A DNA stretch of 64,000 bases from positions 9,725,109 through 9,789,108 of the forward strand of contig OZ025212.1 in the NCBI GenBank assembly GCA_964019055.1, given 5' to 3'. The notes beneath the pieces were generated by a model. It did no database searches, was not told where the DNA came from, and saw only the letters and a program-made list of their open reading frames with translations. Position 1 is the first letter of the stretch. Every line of letters begins with the position of its first letter. A program made the position numbers and the translations under genes. Below are positions 1-15,000 of the stretch, one piece after another. Source of the DNA: Anthopleura xanthogrammica (lineage: Eukaryota > Cnidaria > Anthozoa > Actiniaria > Actiniidae).

Positions 1-3000
1 AAAACACCTTTTTTGACCAAAAAGCACCTTTACTCAGCGAAAACCCCATTATTTTTGGCCAAAAAGTCGTGTTTTTATCTCAAGAGGTATTTTCATGAGC
101 AAGAAGTGGGGGTTTCAGCAAACAGGTCACGCCGTCAGCGAAAAACCTGGTTTTGAGAGCCAAAATGGCCATTTTTCAGTTTTTTGGGCTAAAAAGCTTT
201 TTTTCCCAGCAAAACAGTGTTTTGGACATCCAAAATGTGCTTTTCTCGGCCAAAACTTGCGTTTAGCAGTGAAAACGTCGTGTTTTGAGCAAAAGAAAAT
301 TCTCCGCAAATTTCAGATTTTCTCAGCCAAAAACACCTTTTTTGACCAAAAAGCACCTTTACTCAGCCAAAACCCCATTTTTTTTGGCCAAAAAGTCGTG
401 TTTTTATGTCAAGAGGTATTTTCATGAGCAAGAAGTGGGGGTTTCAGCAAACAGGTCACGCCGTCAGCGAAAAACCTGGTTTTGAGAGCCAAAATGGCCA
501 TTTTTCAGTTTTTTGGGCTAAAAAGCTTTTTTTCCCAGCAAAACAGTGTTTTGGACATCCAAAATGTGCTTTTCTCGGCCAAAACTTGCGTTTAGCAGTG
601 AAAACGTCGTGTTTTGAGCAAAAGAAAATTCTCAGCAAATTTCAGATTTTCTCAGCCAAAAACACCTTTTTTGACCAAAAAGCACCTTTACTCAGCCAAA
701 ACCCCATTTTTTTTCGCCAAAAAGTCGTGTTTTTATCTCAAGAGGTATTTTCATGAGCAAGAAGTGGGGGTTTCAGCAAACAGGTCACGCCGTCAGCGAA
801 AAACCTGGTTTTGAGAGCCAAAATGGCCATTTTTCAGTTTTTTGGGCTAAAAAGCTTTTTTTCCCAGCAAAACAGTGTTTTGGACATCCAAAATGTGCTT
901 TTCTCGGCCAAAACTTGCGTTTAGCAGTGAAAACGTCGTGTTTTGAGCAAAAGAAAATTGTCAGCAAATTTCAGATTTTCTCAGCCAAAAACACCTTTTT
1001 TGACCAAAAAGCACCTTTACTCAGCCAAAACCCCATTTTTTTTGGCCAAAAAGTCGTGTTTTTATCTCAAGAGGTATTTTCATGAGCAAGAAGTGGGGGT
1101 TTCAGCAAACAGGTCACGCCGTCAGCGAAAAACCTGGTTTTGAGAGCCAAAATGGCCATTTTTCAGTTTTTTGGGCTAAAAAGCTTTTTTTCCCAGCAAA
1201 ACAGTGTTTTGGACATCCAAAATGTGCTTTTCTCGGCCAAAACTTGCGTTTAGCAGTGAAAACGTCGTGTTTTGAGCAAAAGAAAATTGTCAGCAAATTT
1301 CAGATTTTCTCAGCCAAAAACACCTTTTTCGACCAAAAAGCACCTTTACTCAGCCAAAACCCCATTTTTTTTGGCCAAAAAGTCGTGTTTTTATCTCAAG
1401 AGGTATTTTCATGAGCAAGAAGTGGGGGTTTCAGCAAACAGGTCACGCCGTCAGCGAAAAACCTGGTTTTGAGAGCCAAAATGGCCATTTTTCAGTTTTT
1501 TGGGCTAAAAAGCTTTTTTTCCCAGCAAAACAGTGTTTTGGACATCCAAAATGTGCTTTTCTCGGCCAAAACTTGCGTTTAGCAGTGAAAACGTCGTGTT
1601 TTGAGCAAAAGAAAATTCTCAGCAAATTTCAGATTTTCTCAGCCAAAAACACCTTTTTTGACCAAAAAGCACCTTTACTCAGCCAAAACCCCATTTTTTT
1701 TGGCCAAAAAGTCGTGTTTTTATCTCAAGAGGTATTTTCATGAGCAAGAAGTGGGGGTTTCAGCAAACAGGTCACGCCGTCAGCGAAAAACCTGGTTTTG
1801 AGAGCCAAAATGGCCATTTTTCAGTTTTTTGGGCTAAAAAGCTTTTTTTCCCAGCAAAACAGTGTTTTGGACATCCAAAATGTGCTTTTCTCGGCCAAAA
1901 CTTGCGTTTAGCAGTGAAAACGTCGTGTTTTGAGCAAAAGAAAATTGTCAGCAAATTTCAGATTTTCTCAGCCAAAAACACCTTTTTTGACCAAAAAGCA
2001 CCTTTACTCAGCCAAAACCCCATTTTTTTTGGCCAAAAAGTCGTGTTTTTATCTCAAGAGGTATTTTCATGAGCAAGAAGTGGGGGTTTCAGCAAACAGG
2101 TCACGCCGTCAGCGAAAAACCTGGTTTTGAGAGCCAAAATGGCCATTTTTCAGTTTTTTGGGCTAAAAAGCTTTTTTTCCCAGCAAAACAGTGTTTTGGA
2201 CATCCAAAATGTGCTTTTCTCGGCCAAAACTTGCGTTTAGCAGTGAAAACGTCGTGTTTTGAGCAAAAGAAAATTGTCAGCAAATTTCAGATTTTCTCAG
2301 CCAAAAACACCTTTTTTGACCAAAAAGCACCTTTACTCAGCCAAAACCCCATTTTTTTTGGCCAAAAAGTCGTGTTTTTATCTCAAGAGGTATTTTCATG
2401 AGCAAGAAGTGGGGGTTTCAGGAAACAGGTCACGCCGTCAGCGAAAAACCTGGTTTTGAGAGCCAAAATGGCCATTTTTCAGTTTTTTGGGCTAAAAAGC
2501 TTTTTTTCCCAGCAAAACAGTGTTTTGGACATCCAAAATGTGCTTTTCTCGGCCAAAACTTGCGTTTAGCAGTGAAAACGTCGTGTTTTGAGCAAAAGAA
2601 AATTCTCAGCAAATTTCAGATTTTCTCAGCCAAAAACACCTTTTTTGACCAAAAAGGACCTTTACTCAGCCAAAACCCCATTTTTTTTGGCCAAAAAGTC
2701 GTGTTTTTATCTCAAGAGGTATTTTCATGAGCAAGAAGTGGGGGTTTCAGCAAACAGGTCACGCCGTCAGCGAAAAACCTGGTTTTGAGAGCCAAAATGG
2801 CCATTTTTCAGTTTTTTGGGCTAAAAAGCTTTTTTTCCCAGCAAAACAGTGTTTTGGACATCCAAAATGTGCTTTTCTCGGCCAAAACTTGCGTTTAGCA
2901 GTGAAAACGTCGTGTTTTGAGCAAAAGAAAATTGTCAGCAAATTTCAGATTTTCTCAGCCAAAAACACCTTTTTTGACCAAAAAGCACCTTTACTCAGCC

Positions 3001-6000
3001 AAAACCCCATTTTTTTTGGCCAAAAAGTCGTGTTTTTATCTCAAGAGGTATTTTCATGAGCAAGAAGTGGGGGTTTCAGCAAACAGGTCACGCCGTCAGC
3101 GAAAAACCTGGTTTTGAGAGCCAAAATGGCCATTTTTCAGTTTTTTGGGCTAAAAAGCTTTTTTTCCCAGCAAAACAGTGTTTTGGACATCCAAAATGTG
3201 CTTTTCTCGGCCAAAACTTGCGTTTAGCAGTGAAAACGTCGTGTTTTGAGCAAAAGAAAATTCTCAGCAAATTTCAGATTTTCTCAGCCAAAAACACCTT
3301 TTTTGACCAAAAAGCACCTTTACTCAGCCAAAACCCCATTTTTTTTGGCCAAAAAGTCGTGTTTTTATCTCAAGAGGTATTTTCATGAGCAAGAAGTGGG
3401 GGTTTCAGCAAACAGGTCACGCCGTCAGCGAAAAACCTGGTTTTGAGAGCCAAAATGGCCATTTTTCAGTTTTTTGGGCTAAAAAGCTTTTTTTCCCAGC
3501 AAAACAGTGTTTTGGACATCCAAAATGTGCTTTTCTCGGCCAAAACTTGCGTTTAGCAGTGAAAACGTCGTGTTTTGAGCAAAAGAAAATTGTCAGCAAA
3601 TTTCAGATTTTCTCAGCCAAAAACACCTTTTTCGACCAAAAAGCACCTTTACTCAGCCAAAACCCCATTTTTTTTGGCCAAAAAGTCGTGTTTTTATCTC
3701 AAGAGGTATTTTCATGAGCAAGAAGTGGGGGTTTCAGCAAACAGGTCACGCCGTCAGCGAAAAACCTGGTTTTGAGAGCCAAAATGGCCATTTTTCAGTT
3801 TTTTGGGCTAAAAAGCTTTTTTTCCCAGCAAAACAGTGTTTTGGACATCCAAAATGTGCTTTTCTCGGCCAAAACTTGCGTTTAGCAGTGAAAACGTCGT
3901 GTTTTGAGCAAAAGAAAATTGTCAGCAAATTTCAGATTTTCTCAGCCAAAAACACCTTTTTTGACCAAAAAGCACCTTTACTCAGCCAAAACCCCATTTT
4001 TTTTGGCCAAAAAGTCGTGTTTTTATCTCAAGAGGTATTTTCATGAGCAAGAAGTGGGGGTTTCAGCAAACAGGTCACGCCGTCAGCGAAAAACCTGGTT
4101 TTGAGAGCCAAAATGGCCATTTTTCAGTTTTTTGGGCTAAAAAGCTTTTTCTCCCAGCAAAACAGTGTTTTGGACATCCAAAATGTGCTTTTCTCGGCCA
4201 AAACTTGCGTTTAGCAGTGAAAACGTCGTGTTTTGAGCAAAAGAAAATTGTCAGCAAATTTCAGATTTTCTCAGCCAAAAACACCTTTTTTGACCAAAAA
4301 GCACCTTTACTCAGCCAAAACCCCATTTTTTTTGGCCAAAAAGTCGTGTTTTTATCTCAAGAGGTATTTTCATGAGCAAGAAGTGGGGGTTTCAGCAAAC
4401 AGGTCACGCCGTCAGCGAAAAACCTGGTTTTGAGAGCCAAAATGGCCATTTTTCAGTTTTTTGGGCTAAAAAGCTTTTTTTCCCAGCAAAACAGTGTTTT
4501 GGACATCCAAAATGTGCTTTTCTCGGCCAAAACTTGCGTTTAGCAGTGAAAACGTCGTGTTTTGAGCAAAAGAAAATTCTCAGCAAATTTCAGATTTTCT
4601 CAGCCAAAAACACCTTTTTTGACCAAAAAGCACCTTTACTCAGCCAAAACCCCATTTTTTTTGGCCAAAAAGTCGTGTTTTTATCTCAAGAGGTATTTTC
4701 ATGAGCAAGAAGTGGGGGTTTCAGCAAACAGGTCACGCCGTCAGCGAAAAACCTGGTTTTGAGAGCCAAAATGGCCATTTTTCAGTTTTTTGGGCTAAAA
4801 AGCTTTTTTTCCCAGCAAAACAGTGTTTTGGACATCCAAAATGTGCTTTTCTCGGCCAAAACTTGCGTTTAGCAGTGAAAACGTCGTGTTTTGAGCAAAA
4901 GAAAATTGTCAGCAAATTTCAGATTTTCTCAGCCAAAAACACCTTTTTTGACCAAAAAGCACCTTTACTCAGCCAAAACCCCATTTTTTTTGGCCAAAAA
5001 GTCGTGTTTTTATCTCAAGAGGTATTTTCATGAGCAAGAAGTGGGGGTTTCAGCAAACAGGTCACGCCGTCAGCGAAAAACCTGGTTTTGAGAGCCAAAA
5101 TGGCCATTTTTCAGTTTTTTGGGCTAAAAAGCTTTTTTTCCCAGCAAAACAGTGTTTTGGACATCCAAAATGTGCTTTTCTCGGCCAAAACTTGCGTTTA
5201 GCAGTGAAAACGTCGTGTTTTGAGCAAAAGAAAATTGTCAGCAAATTTCAGATTTTCTCAGCCAAAAACACCTTTTTTGACCAAAAAGCACCTTTACTCA
5301 GCCAAAACCCCATTTTTTTTGGCCAAAAAGTCGTGTTTTTATCTCAAGAGGTATTTTCATGAGCAAGAAGTGGGGGTTTCAGCAAACAGGTCACGCCGTC
5401 AGCGAAAAACCTGGTTTTGAGAGCCAAAATGGCCATTTTTCAGTTTTTTGGGCTAAAAAGCTTTTTTTCCCAGCAAAACAGTGTTTTGGACATCCAAAAT
5501 GTGCTTTTCTCGGCCAAAACTTGCGTTTAGCAGTGAAAACGTCGTGTTTTGAGCAAAAGAAAATTCTCAGCAAATTTCAGATTTTCTCAGCCAAAAACAC
5601 CTTTTTTGACCAAAAAGCACCTTTACTCAGCCAAAACCCCATTTTTTTTTGGCCAAAAAGTCGTGTTTTTATCTCAAGAGGTATTTTCATGAGCAAGAAG
5701 TGGGGGTTTCAGCAAACAGGTCACGCCGTCAGCGAAAAACCTGGTTTTGAGAGCCAAAATGGCCATTTTTCAGTTTTTTGGGCTAAAAAGCTTTTTTTCC
5801 CAGCAAAACAGTGTTTTGGACATCCAAAATGTGCTTTTCTCGGCCAAAACTTGCGTTTAGCAGTGAAAACGTCGTGTTTTGAGCAAAAGAAAATTCTCAG
5901 CAAATTTCAGATTTTCTCAGCCAAAAACACCTTTTTTGACCAAAAAGCACCTTTACTCAGCCAAAACCCCATTTTTTTTGGCCAAAAAGTCGTGTTTTTA

Positions 6001-9000
6001 TCTCAAGAGGTATTTTCATGAGCAAGAAGTGGGGGTTTCAGCAAACAGGTCACGCCGTCAGCGAAAAACCTGGTTTTGAGAGCCAAAATGGCCATTTTTC
6101 AGTTTTTTGGGCTAAAAAGCTTTTTCTCCCCAGCAAAACAGTGTTTTGGACATCCAAAATGTGCTTTTCTCGGCCAAAACTTGCGTTTAGCAGTGAAAAC
6201 GTCGTGTTTTGAGCAAAAGAAAATTGTCAGCAAATTTCAGATTTTCTCAGCCAAAAACACCTTTTTTGACCAAAAAGCACCTTTACTCAGCCAAAACCCC
6301 ATTTTTTTTGGCCAAAAAGTCGTGTTTTTATCTCAAGAGGTATTTTCATGAGCAAGAAGTGGGGGTTTCAGCAAACAGGTCACGCCGTCAGCGAAAAACC
6401 TGGTTTTGAGAGCCAAAATGGCCATTTTTCAGTTTTTTGGGCTAAAAAGCTTTTTTTCCCAGCAAAACAGTGTTTTGGACATCCAAAATGTGCTTTTCTC
6501 GGCCAAAACTTGCGTTTAGCAGTGAAAACGTCGTGTTTTGAGCAAAAGAAAATTCTCAGCAAATATCAGATTTTCTCAGCCAAAAACACCTTTTTTGACC
6601 AAAAAGCACCTTTACTCAGCCAAAACCCCATTTTTTTTGGCCAAAAAGTCGTGTTTTTATCTCAAGAGGTATTTTCATGAGCAAGAAGTGGGGGTTTCAG
6701 CAAACAGGTCACGCCGTCAGCGAAAAACCTGGTTTTGAGAGCCAAAATGGCCATTTTTCAGTTTTTTGGGCTAAAAAGCTTTTTTTCCCAGCAAAACAGT
6801 GTTTTGGACATCCAAAATGTGCTTTTATCCGCCAAAACTTGCGTTTAGCAGTGAAAACGTCGTGTTTTGAGCAAAAGAAAATTCTCAGCAAATTTCAGAT
6901 TTTCTCAGCCAAAAACACCTTTTTTGACCAAAAAGCACCTTTACTCAGCCAAAACCCCATTTTTTTTGGCCAAAAAGTCGTGTTTTTATCTCAAGAGGTA
7001 TTTTCATGAGCAAGAAGTGGGGGTTTCAGCAAACAGGTCACGCCGTCAGCGAAAAACCTGGTTTTGAGAGCCAAAATGGCCATTTTTCAGTTTTTTGGGC
7101 TAAAAAGCTTTTTTTCCCAGCAAAACAGTGTTTTGGACATCCAAAATGTGCTTTTCTCGGCCAAAACTTGCGTTTAGCAGTGAAAACGTCGTGTTTTGAG
7201 GAAAAGAAAATTCTCAGCAAATTTCAGATTTTCTCAGCCAAAAACACCTTTTTTGACCAAAAAGCACCTTTACTCAGCCAAAACCCCATTTTTTTTCGCC
7301 AAAAAGTCGTGTTTTTATCTCAAGAGGTATTTTCATGAGCAAGAAGTGGGGGTTTCAGCAAACAGGTCACGCCGTCAGCGAAAAACCTGGTTTTGAGAGC
7401 CAAAATGGCCATTTTTCAGTTTTTTGGGCTAAAAAGCTTTTTTTCCCAGCAAAACAGTGTTTTGGACATCCAAAATGTGCTTTTCTCGGCCAAAACTTGC
7501 GTTTAGCAGTGAAAACGTCGTGTTTTGAGCAAAAGAAAATTCTCAGCAAATTTCAGATTTTCTCAGCCAAAAACACCTTTTTTGACCAAAAAGCACCTTT
7601 ACTCAGCCAAAACCCCATTTTTTTTGGCCAAAAAGTCGTGTTTTTATCTCAAGAGGTATTTTCATGAGCAAGAAGTGGGGGTTTCAGCAAACAGGTCACG
7701 CTGTCAGCGAAAAACCTGGTTTTGAGAGCCAAAATGGCCATTTTTCAGTTTTTTGGGCTAAAAAGCTTTTTTTCCCAGCAAAACAGTGTTTTGGACATCC
7801 AAAATGTGCTTTTCTCGGCCAAAACTTGCGTTTAGCAGTGAAAACGTCGTGTTTTGAGCAAAAGAAAATTCTCAGCAAATTTCAGATTTTCTCAGCCAAA
7901 AACACCTTTTTTGACCAAAAAGCACCTTTACTCAGCCAAAACCCCATTTTTTTTGGCCAAAAAGTCGTGTTTTTATCTCAAGAGGTATTTTCATGAGCAA
8001 GAAGTGGGGGTTTCAGCAAACAGGTCACGCCGTCAGCGAAAAACCTGGTTTTGAGAGCCAAAATGGCCATTTTTCAGTTTTTTGGGCTAAAAAGCTTTTT
8101 TTCCCAGCAAAACAGTGTTTTGGACATCCAAAATGTGCTTTTCTCGGCCAAAACTTGCGTTTAGCAGTGAAAACGTCGTGTTTTGAGCAAAAGAAAATTC
8201 TCAGCAAATTTCAGATTTTCTCAGCCAAAAACACCTTTTTTGACCAAAAAGCACCTTTACTCAGCCAAAACCCCATTTTTTTTGGCCAAAAAGTCGTGTT
8301 TTTATCTCAAGAGGTATTTTCATGAGCAAGAAGTGGGGGTTTCAGCAAACAGGTCACGCCGTCAGCGAAAAACCTGGTTTTGAGAGCCAAAATGGCCATT
8401 TTTCAGTTTTTTGGGCTAAAAAGCTTTTTTTCCCAGCAAAACAGTGTTTTGGACATCCAAAATGTGCTTTTCTCGGCCAAAACTTGCGTTTAGCAGTGAA
8501 AACGTCGTGTTTTGAGCAAAAGAAAATTCTCAGCAAATTTCAGATTTTCTCAGCCAAAAACACCTTTTTTGACCAAAAAGCACCTTTACTCAGCCAAAAC
8601 CCCATTTTTTTTGGCCAAAAAGTCGTGTTTTTATCTCAAGAGGTATTTTCATGAGCAAGAAGTGGGGGTTTCAGCAAACAGGTCACGCTGTCAGCGAAAA
8701 ACCTGGTTTTGAGAGCCAAAATGGCCATTTTTCAGTTTTTTGGGCTAAAAAGCTTTTTTTCCCAGCAAAACAGTGTTTTGGACATCCAAAATGTGCTTTT
8801 CTCGGCCAAAACTTGCGTTTAGCAGTGAAAACGTCGTGTTTTGAGCAAAAGAAAATTGTCAGCAAATTTCAGATTTTCTCAGCCAAAAACACCTTTTTTG
8901 ACCAAAAAGCACCTTTACTCAGCCAAAACCCCATTTTTTTTGGCCAAAAAGTCGTGTTTTTATCTCAAGAGGTATTTTCATGAGCAAGAAGTGGGGGTTT

Positions 9001-12000
9001 CAGCAAACAGGTCACGCCGTCAGCGAAAAACCTGGTTTTGAGAGCCAAAATGGCCATTTTTCAGTTTTTTGGGCTAAAAAGCTTTTTTTCCCAGCAAAAC
9101 AGTGTTTTGGACATCCAAAATGTGCTTTTCTCGGCCAAAACTTGCGTTTAGCAGTGAAAACGTCGTGTTTTGAGCAAAAGAAAATTCTCAGCAAATTTCA
9201 GATTTTCTCAGCCAAAAACACCTTTTTTGACCAAAAAGCACCTTTACTCAGCCAAAACCCCATTTTTTTTCGCCAAAAAGTCGTGTTTTTATCTCAAGAG
9301 GTATTTTCATGAGCAAGAAGTGGGGGTTTCAGCAAACAGGTCACGCTGTCAGCGAAAAACCTGGTTTTGAGAGCCAAAATGGCCATTTTTCAGTTTTTTG
9401 GGCTAAAAAGCTTTTTTTCCCAGCAAAACAGTGTTTTGGACATCCAAAATGTGCTTTTCTCGGCCAAAACTTGCGTTTAGCAGTGAAAACGTCGTGTTTT
9501 GAGCAAAAGAAAATTCTCAGCAAATTTCAGATTTTCTCAGCCAAAAACACCTTTTTTGACCAAAAAGCACCTTTACTCAGCCAAAACCCCATTTTTTTTG
9601 GCCAAAAAGTCGTGTTTTTATCTCAAGTGGTATTTTCATGAGCAAGAAGTGGGGGTTTCAGCAAACAGGTCACGCCGTCAGCGAAAAACCTGGTTTTGAG
9701 AGCCAAAATGGCCATTTTTCAGTTTTTTGGGCTAAAAAGCTTTTTTTCCCAGCAAAACAGTGTTTTGGACATCCAAAATGTGCTTTTCTCGGCCAAAACT
9801 TGCGTTTAGCAGTGAAAACGTCGTGTTTTGAGCAAAAGAAAATTCTCAGCAAATTTCAGATTTTCTCAGCCAAAAACACCTTTTTTGACCAAAAAGGACC
9901 TTTACTCAGCCAAAACCCCATTTTTTTTCGCCAAAAAGTCGTGTTTTTATCTCAAGAGGTATTTTCATGAGCAAGAAGTGGGGGTTTCAGCAAACAGGTC
10001 ACGCCGTCAGCGAAAAACCTGGTTTTGAGAGCCAAAATGGCCATTTTTCAGTTTTTTGGGCTAAAAAGCTTTTTTTCCCAGCAAAACAGTGTTTTGGACA
10101 TCCAAAATGTGCTTTTCTCGGCCAAAACTTGCGTTTAGCAGTGAAAACGTCGTGTTTTGAGCAAAAGAAAATTCTCAGCAAATTTCAGATTTTCTCAGCC
10201 AAAAACACCTTTTTTGACCAAAAAGCACCTTTACTCAGCCAAAACCCCATTTTTTTTGGGGTCGTGTTTTTATCTCAAGAGGTATTTTCATGAGCAAGAA
10301 GTGGGGGTTTCAGCAAACAGGTCACGCCGTCAGCGAAAAACCTGGTTTTGAGAGCCAAAATGGCCATTTTTCAGTTTTTTGGGCTAAAAAGCTTTTTTTC
10401 CCAGCAAAACAGTGTTTTGGACATCCAAAATGTGCTTTTCTCGGCCAAAACTTGCGTTTAGCAGTGAAAACGTCGTGTTTTGAGCAAAAGAAAATTCTCA
10501 GCAAATTTCAGATTTTCTCAGCCAAAAACACCTTTTTTGACCAAAAAGCACCTTTACTCAGCCAAAACCCCATTTTTTTTGGCCAAAAAGTCGTGTTTTT
10601 ATCTCAAGAGGTATTTTCATGAGCAAGAAGTGGGGGTTTCAGCAAACAGGTCACGCCGTCAGCGAAAAACCTGGTTTTGAGAGCCAAAATGGCCATTTTT
10701 CAGTTTTTTGGGCTAAAAAGCTTTTTCTCCCAGCAAAACAGTGTTTTGGACATCCAAAATGTGCTTTTCTCGGCCAAAACTTGCGTTTAGCAGTGAAAAC
10801 GTCGTGTTTTGAGCAAAACAAAATTGTCAGCAAATTTCAGATTTTCTCAGCCAAAAACACCTTTTTTGACCAAAAAGCACCTTTACTCAGCCAAAACCCC
10901 ATTTTTTTTGGCCAAAAAGTCGTGTTTTTATCTCAAGAGGTATTTTCATGAGCAAGAAGTGGGGGTTTCAGCAAACAGGTCACGCCGTCAGCGAAAAACC
11001 TGGTTTTGAGAGCCAAAATGGCCATTTTTCAGTTTTTTGGGCTAAAAAGCTTTTTTTCCCAGCAAAACAGTGTTTTGGACATCCAAAATGTGCTTTTCTC
11101 GGCCAAAACTTGCGTTTAGCAGTGAAAACGTCGTGTTTTGAGCAAAAGAAAATTCTCAGCAAATTTCAGATTTTCTCAGCCAAAAACACCTTTTTTGACC
11201 AAAAAGCACCTTTACTCAGCCAAAACCCCATTTTTTTTGGCCAAAAAGTCGTGTTTTTATCTCAAGAGGTATTTTCATGAGCAAGAAGTGGGGGTTTCAG
11301 CAAACAGGTCACGCCGTCAGCGAAAAACCTGGTTTTGAGAGCCAAAATGGCCATTTTTCAGTTTTTTGGGCTAAAAAGCTTTTTTTCCCAGCAAAACAGT
11401 GTTTTGGACATCCAAAATGTGCTTTTCTCGGCCAAAACTTGCGTTTAGCAGTGAAAACGTCGTGTTTTGAGCAAAAGAAAATTCTCAGCAAATTTCAGAT
11501 TTTCTCAGCCAAAAACACCTTTTTTGACCAAAAAGCACCTTTACTCAGCCAAAACCCCATTTTTTTTGGCCAAAAAGTCGTGTTTTTATCTCAAGAGGTA
11601 TTTTCATGAGCAAGAAGTGGGGGTTTCAGCAAACAGGTCACGCCGTCAGCGAAAAACCTGGTTTTGAGAGCCAAAATGGCCATTTTTCAGTTTTTTGGGC
11701 TAAAAAGCTTTTTTTCCCAGCAAAACAGTGTTTTGGACATCCAAAATGTGCTTTTCTCGGCCAAAACTTGCGTTTAGCAGTGAAAACGTCGTGTTTTGAG
11801 CAAAAGAAAATTCTCAGCAAATTTCAGATTTTCTCAGCCAAAAACACCTTTTTTGACCAAAAAGCACCTTTACTCAGCCAAAACCCCATTTTTTTTTGGC
11901 CAAAAAGTCGTGTTTTTATCTCAAGAGGTATTTTCATGAGCAAGAAGTGGGGGTTTCAGCAAACAGGTCACGCCGTCAGCGAAAAACCTGGTTTTGAGAG

Positions 12001-15000
12001 CCAAAATGGCTATTTTTCAGTTTTTTGGGCTAAAAAGCTTTTTTTCCCAGCAAAACAGTGTTTTGGACATCCAAAATGTGCTTTTCTCGGCCAAAACTTG
12101 CGTTTAGCAGTGAAAACGTCGTGTTTTGAGCAAAAGAAAATTCTCAGCAAATTTCAGATTTTCTCAGCCAAAAACACCTTTTTTGACCAAAAAGCACCTT
12201 TACTCAGCCAAAACCCCATTTTTTTTGGCCAAAAAGTCGTGTTTTTATCTCAAGTGGTATTTTCATGAGCAAGAAGTGGGGGTTTCAGCAAACAGGTCAC
12301 GCCGTCAGCGAAAAACCTGGTTTTGAGAGCCAAAATGGCCATTTTTCAGTTTTTTGGGCTAAAAAGCTTTTTTTCCCAGCAAAACAGTGTTTTGGACATC
12401 CAAAATGTGCTTTTCTCGGCCAAAACTTGCGTTTAGCAGTGAAAACGTCGTGTTTTGAGCAAAAGAAAATTCTCAGCAAATTTCAGATTTTCTCAGCCAA
12501 AAACACCTTTTTTGACCAAAAAGCACCTTTACTCAGCCAAAACCCCATTTTTTTTGGCCAAAAAGTCGTGTTTTTATGTCAAGAGGTATTTTCATGAGCA
12601 AGAAGTGGGGGTTTCAGCAAACAGGTCACGCCGTCAGCGAAAAACCTGGTTTTGAGAGCCAAAATGGCCATTTTTCAGTTTTTTGGGCTAAAAAGCTTTT
12701 TTTCCCAGCAAAACAGTGTTTTGGACATCCAAAATGTGCTTTTCTCGGCCAAAACTTGCGTTTAGCAGTGAAAACGTCGTGTTTTGAGCAAAAGAAAATT
12801 CTCAGCAAATTTCAGATTTTCTCAGCCAAAAACACCTTTTTTGACCAAAAAGCACCTTTACTCAGCCAAAACCCCATTTTTTTTGGCCAAAAAGTCGTGT
12901 TTTTATCTCAAGAGGTATTTTCATGAGCAAGAAGTGGGGGTTTCAGCAAACAGGTCACGCCGTCAGCGAAAAACCTGGTTTTGAGAGCCAAAATGGCCAT
13001 TTTTCAGTTTTTTGGGCTAAAAAGCTTTTTTTCCCAGCAAAACAGTGTTTTGGACATCCAAAATGTGCTTTTCTCGGCCAAAACTTGCGTTTAGCAGTGA
13101 AAACGTCGTGTTTTGAGCAAAAGAAAATTGTCAGCAAATTTCAGATTTTCTCAGCCAAAAACACCTTTTTTGACCAAAAAGCACCTTTACTCAGCCAAAA
13201 CCCCATTTTTTTTGGCCAAAAAGTCGTGTTTTTATCTCAAGAGGTATTTTCATGAGCAAGAAGTGGGGGTTTCAGCAAACAGGTCACGCCGTCAGCGAAA
13301 AACCTGGTTTTGAGAGCCAAAATGGCCATTTTTCAGTTTTTTGGGCTAAAAAGCTTTTTTTCCCAGCAAAACAGTGTTTTGGACATCCAAAATGTGCTTT
13401 TCTCGGCCAAAACTTGCGTTTAGCAGTGAAAACGTCGTGTTTTGAGCAAAAGAAAATTCTCAGCAAATTTCAGATTTTCTCAGCCAAAAACACCTTTTTT
13501 GACCAAAAAGCACCTTTACTCAGCCAAAACCCCATTTTTTTTGGCCAAAAAGTCGTGTTTTTATCTCAAGAGGTATTTTCATGAGCAAGAAGTGGGGGTT
13601 TCAGCAAACAGGTCACGCCGTCAGCGAAAAACCTGGTTTTGAGAGCCAAAATGGCCATTTTTCAGTTTTTTGGGCTAAAAAGCTTTTTTTCCCAGCAAAA
13701 CAGTGTTTTGGACATCCAAAATGTGCTTTTCTCGGCCAAAACTTGCGTTTAGCAGTGAAAACGTCGTGTTTTGAGCAAAAGAAAATTCTCAGCAAATTTC
13801 AGATTTTCTCAGCCAAAAACACCTTTTTGGACCAAAAAGCACCTTTACTCAGCCAAAAGCCCATTTTTTTTGGCCAAAAAGTCGTGTTTTTATCTCAAGA
13901 GGTATTTTCATGAGCAAGAAGTGGGGGTTTCAGCAAACAGGTCACGCCGTCAGCGAAAAACCTGGTTTTGAGAGCCAAAATGGCCATTTTTCAGTTTTTT
14001 GGGCTAAAAAGCTTTTTTTCCCAGCAAAACAGTGTTTTGGACATCCAAAATGTGCTTTTCTCGGCCAAAACTTGCGTTTAGCAGTGAAAACGTCGTGTTT
14101 TGAGCAAAAGAAAATTGTCAGCAAATTTCAGATTTTCTCAGCCAAAAACACCTTTTTTGACCAAAAAGCACCTTTACTCAGCCAAAACCCCATTTTTTTT
14201 GGCCAAAAAGTCGTGTTTTTATCTCAAGAGGTATTTTCATGAGCAAGAAGTGGGGGTTTCAGCAAACAGGTCACGCCGTCAGCGAAAAACCTGGTTTTGA
14301 GAGCCAAAATGGCCATTTTTCAGTTTTTTGGGCTAAAAAGCTTTTTTTCCCAGCAAAACAGTGTTTTGGACATCCAAAATGTGCTTTTCTCGGCCAAAAC
14401 TTGCGTTTAGCAGTGAAAACGTCGTGTTTTGAGCAAAAGAAAATTCTCAGCAAATTTCAGATTTTCTCAGCCAAAAACACCTTTTTTGACCAAAAAGCAC
14501 CTTTACTCAGCCAAAACCCCATTTTTTTTGGCCAAAAAGTCGTGTTTTTATCTCAAGAGGTATTTTCATGAGCAAGAAGTGGGGGTTTCAGCAAACAGGT
14601 CACGCCGTCAGCGAAAAACCTGGTTTTGAGAGCCAAAATGGCCATTTTTCAGTTTTTTGGGCTAAAAAGCTTTTTTTCCCAGCAAAACAGTGTTTTGGAC
14701 ATCCAAAATGTGCTTTTCTCGGCCAAAACTTGCGTTTAGCAGTGAAAACGTCGTGTTTTGAGCAAAAGAAAATTGTCAGCAAATTTCAGATTTTCTCAGC
14801 CAAAAACACCTTTTTTGACCAAAAAGCACCTTTACTCAGCCAAAACCCCATTTTTTTTGGCCAAAAAGTCGTGTTTTTATCTCAAGAGGTATTTTCATGA
14901 GCAAGAAGTGGGGGTTTCAGCAAACAGGTCACGCCGTCAGCGAAAAACCTGGTTTTGAGAGCCAAAATGGCCATTTTTCAGTTTTTTGGGCTAAAAAGCT

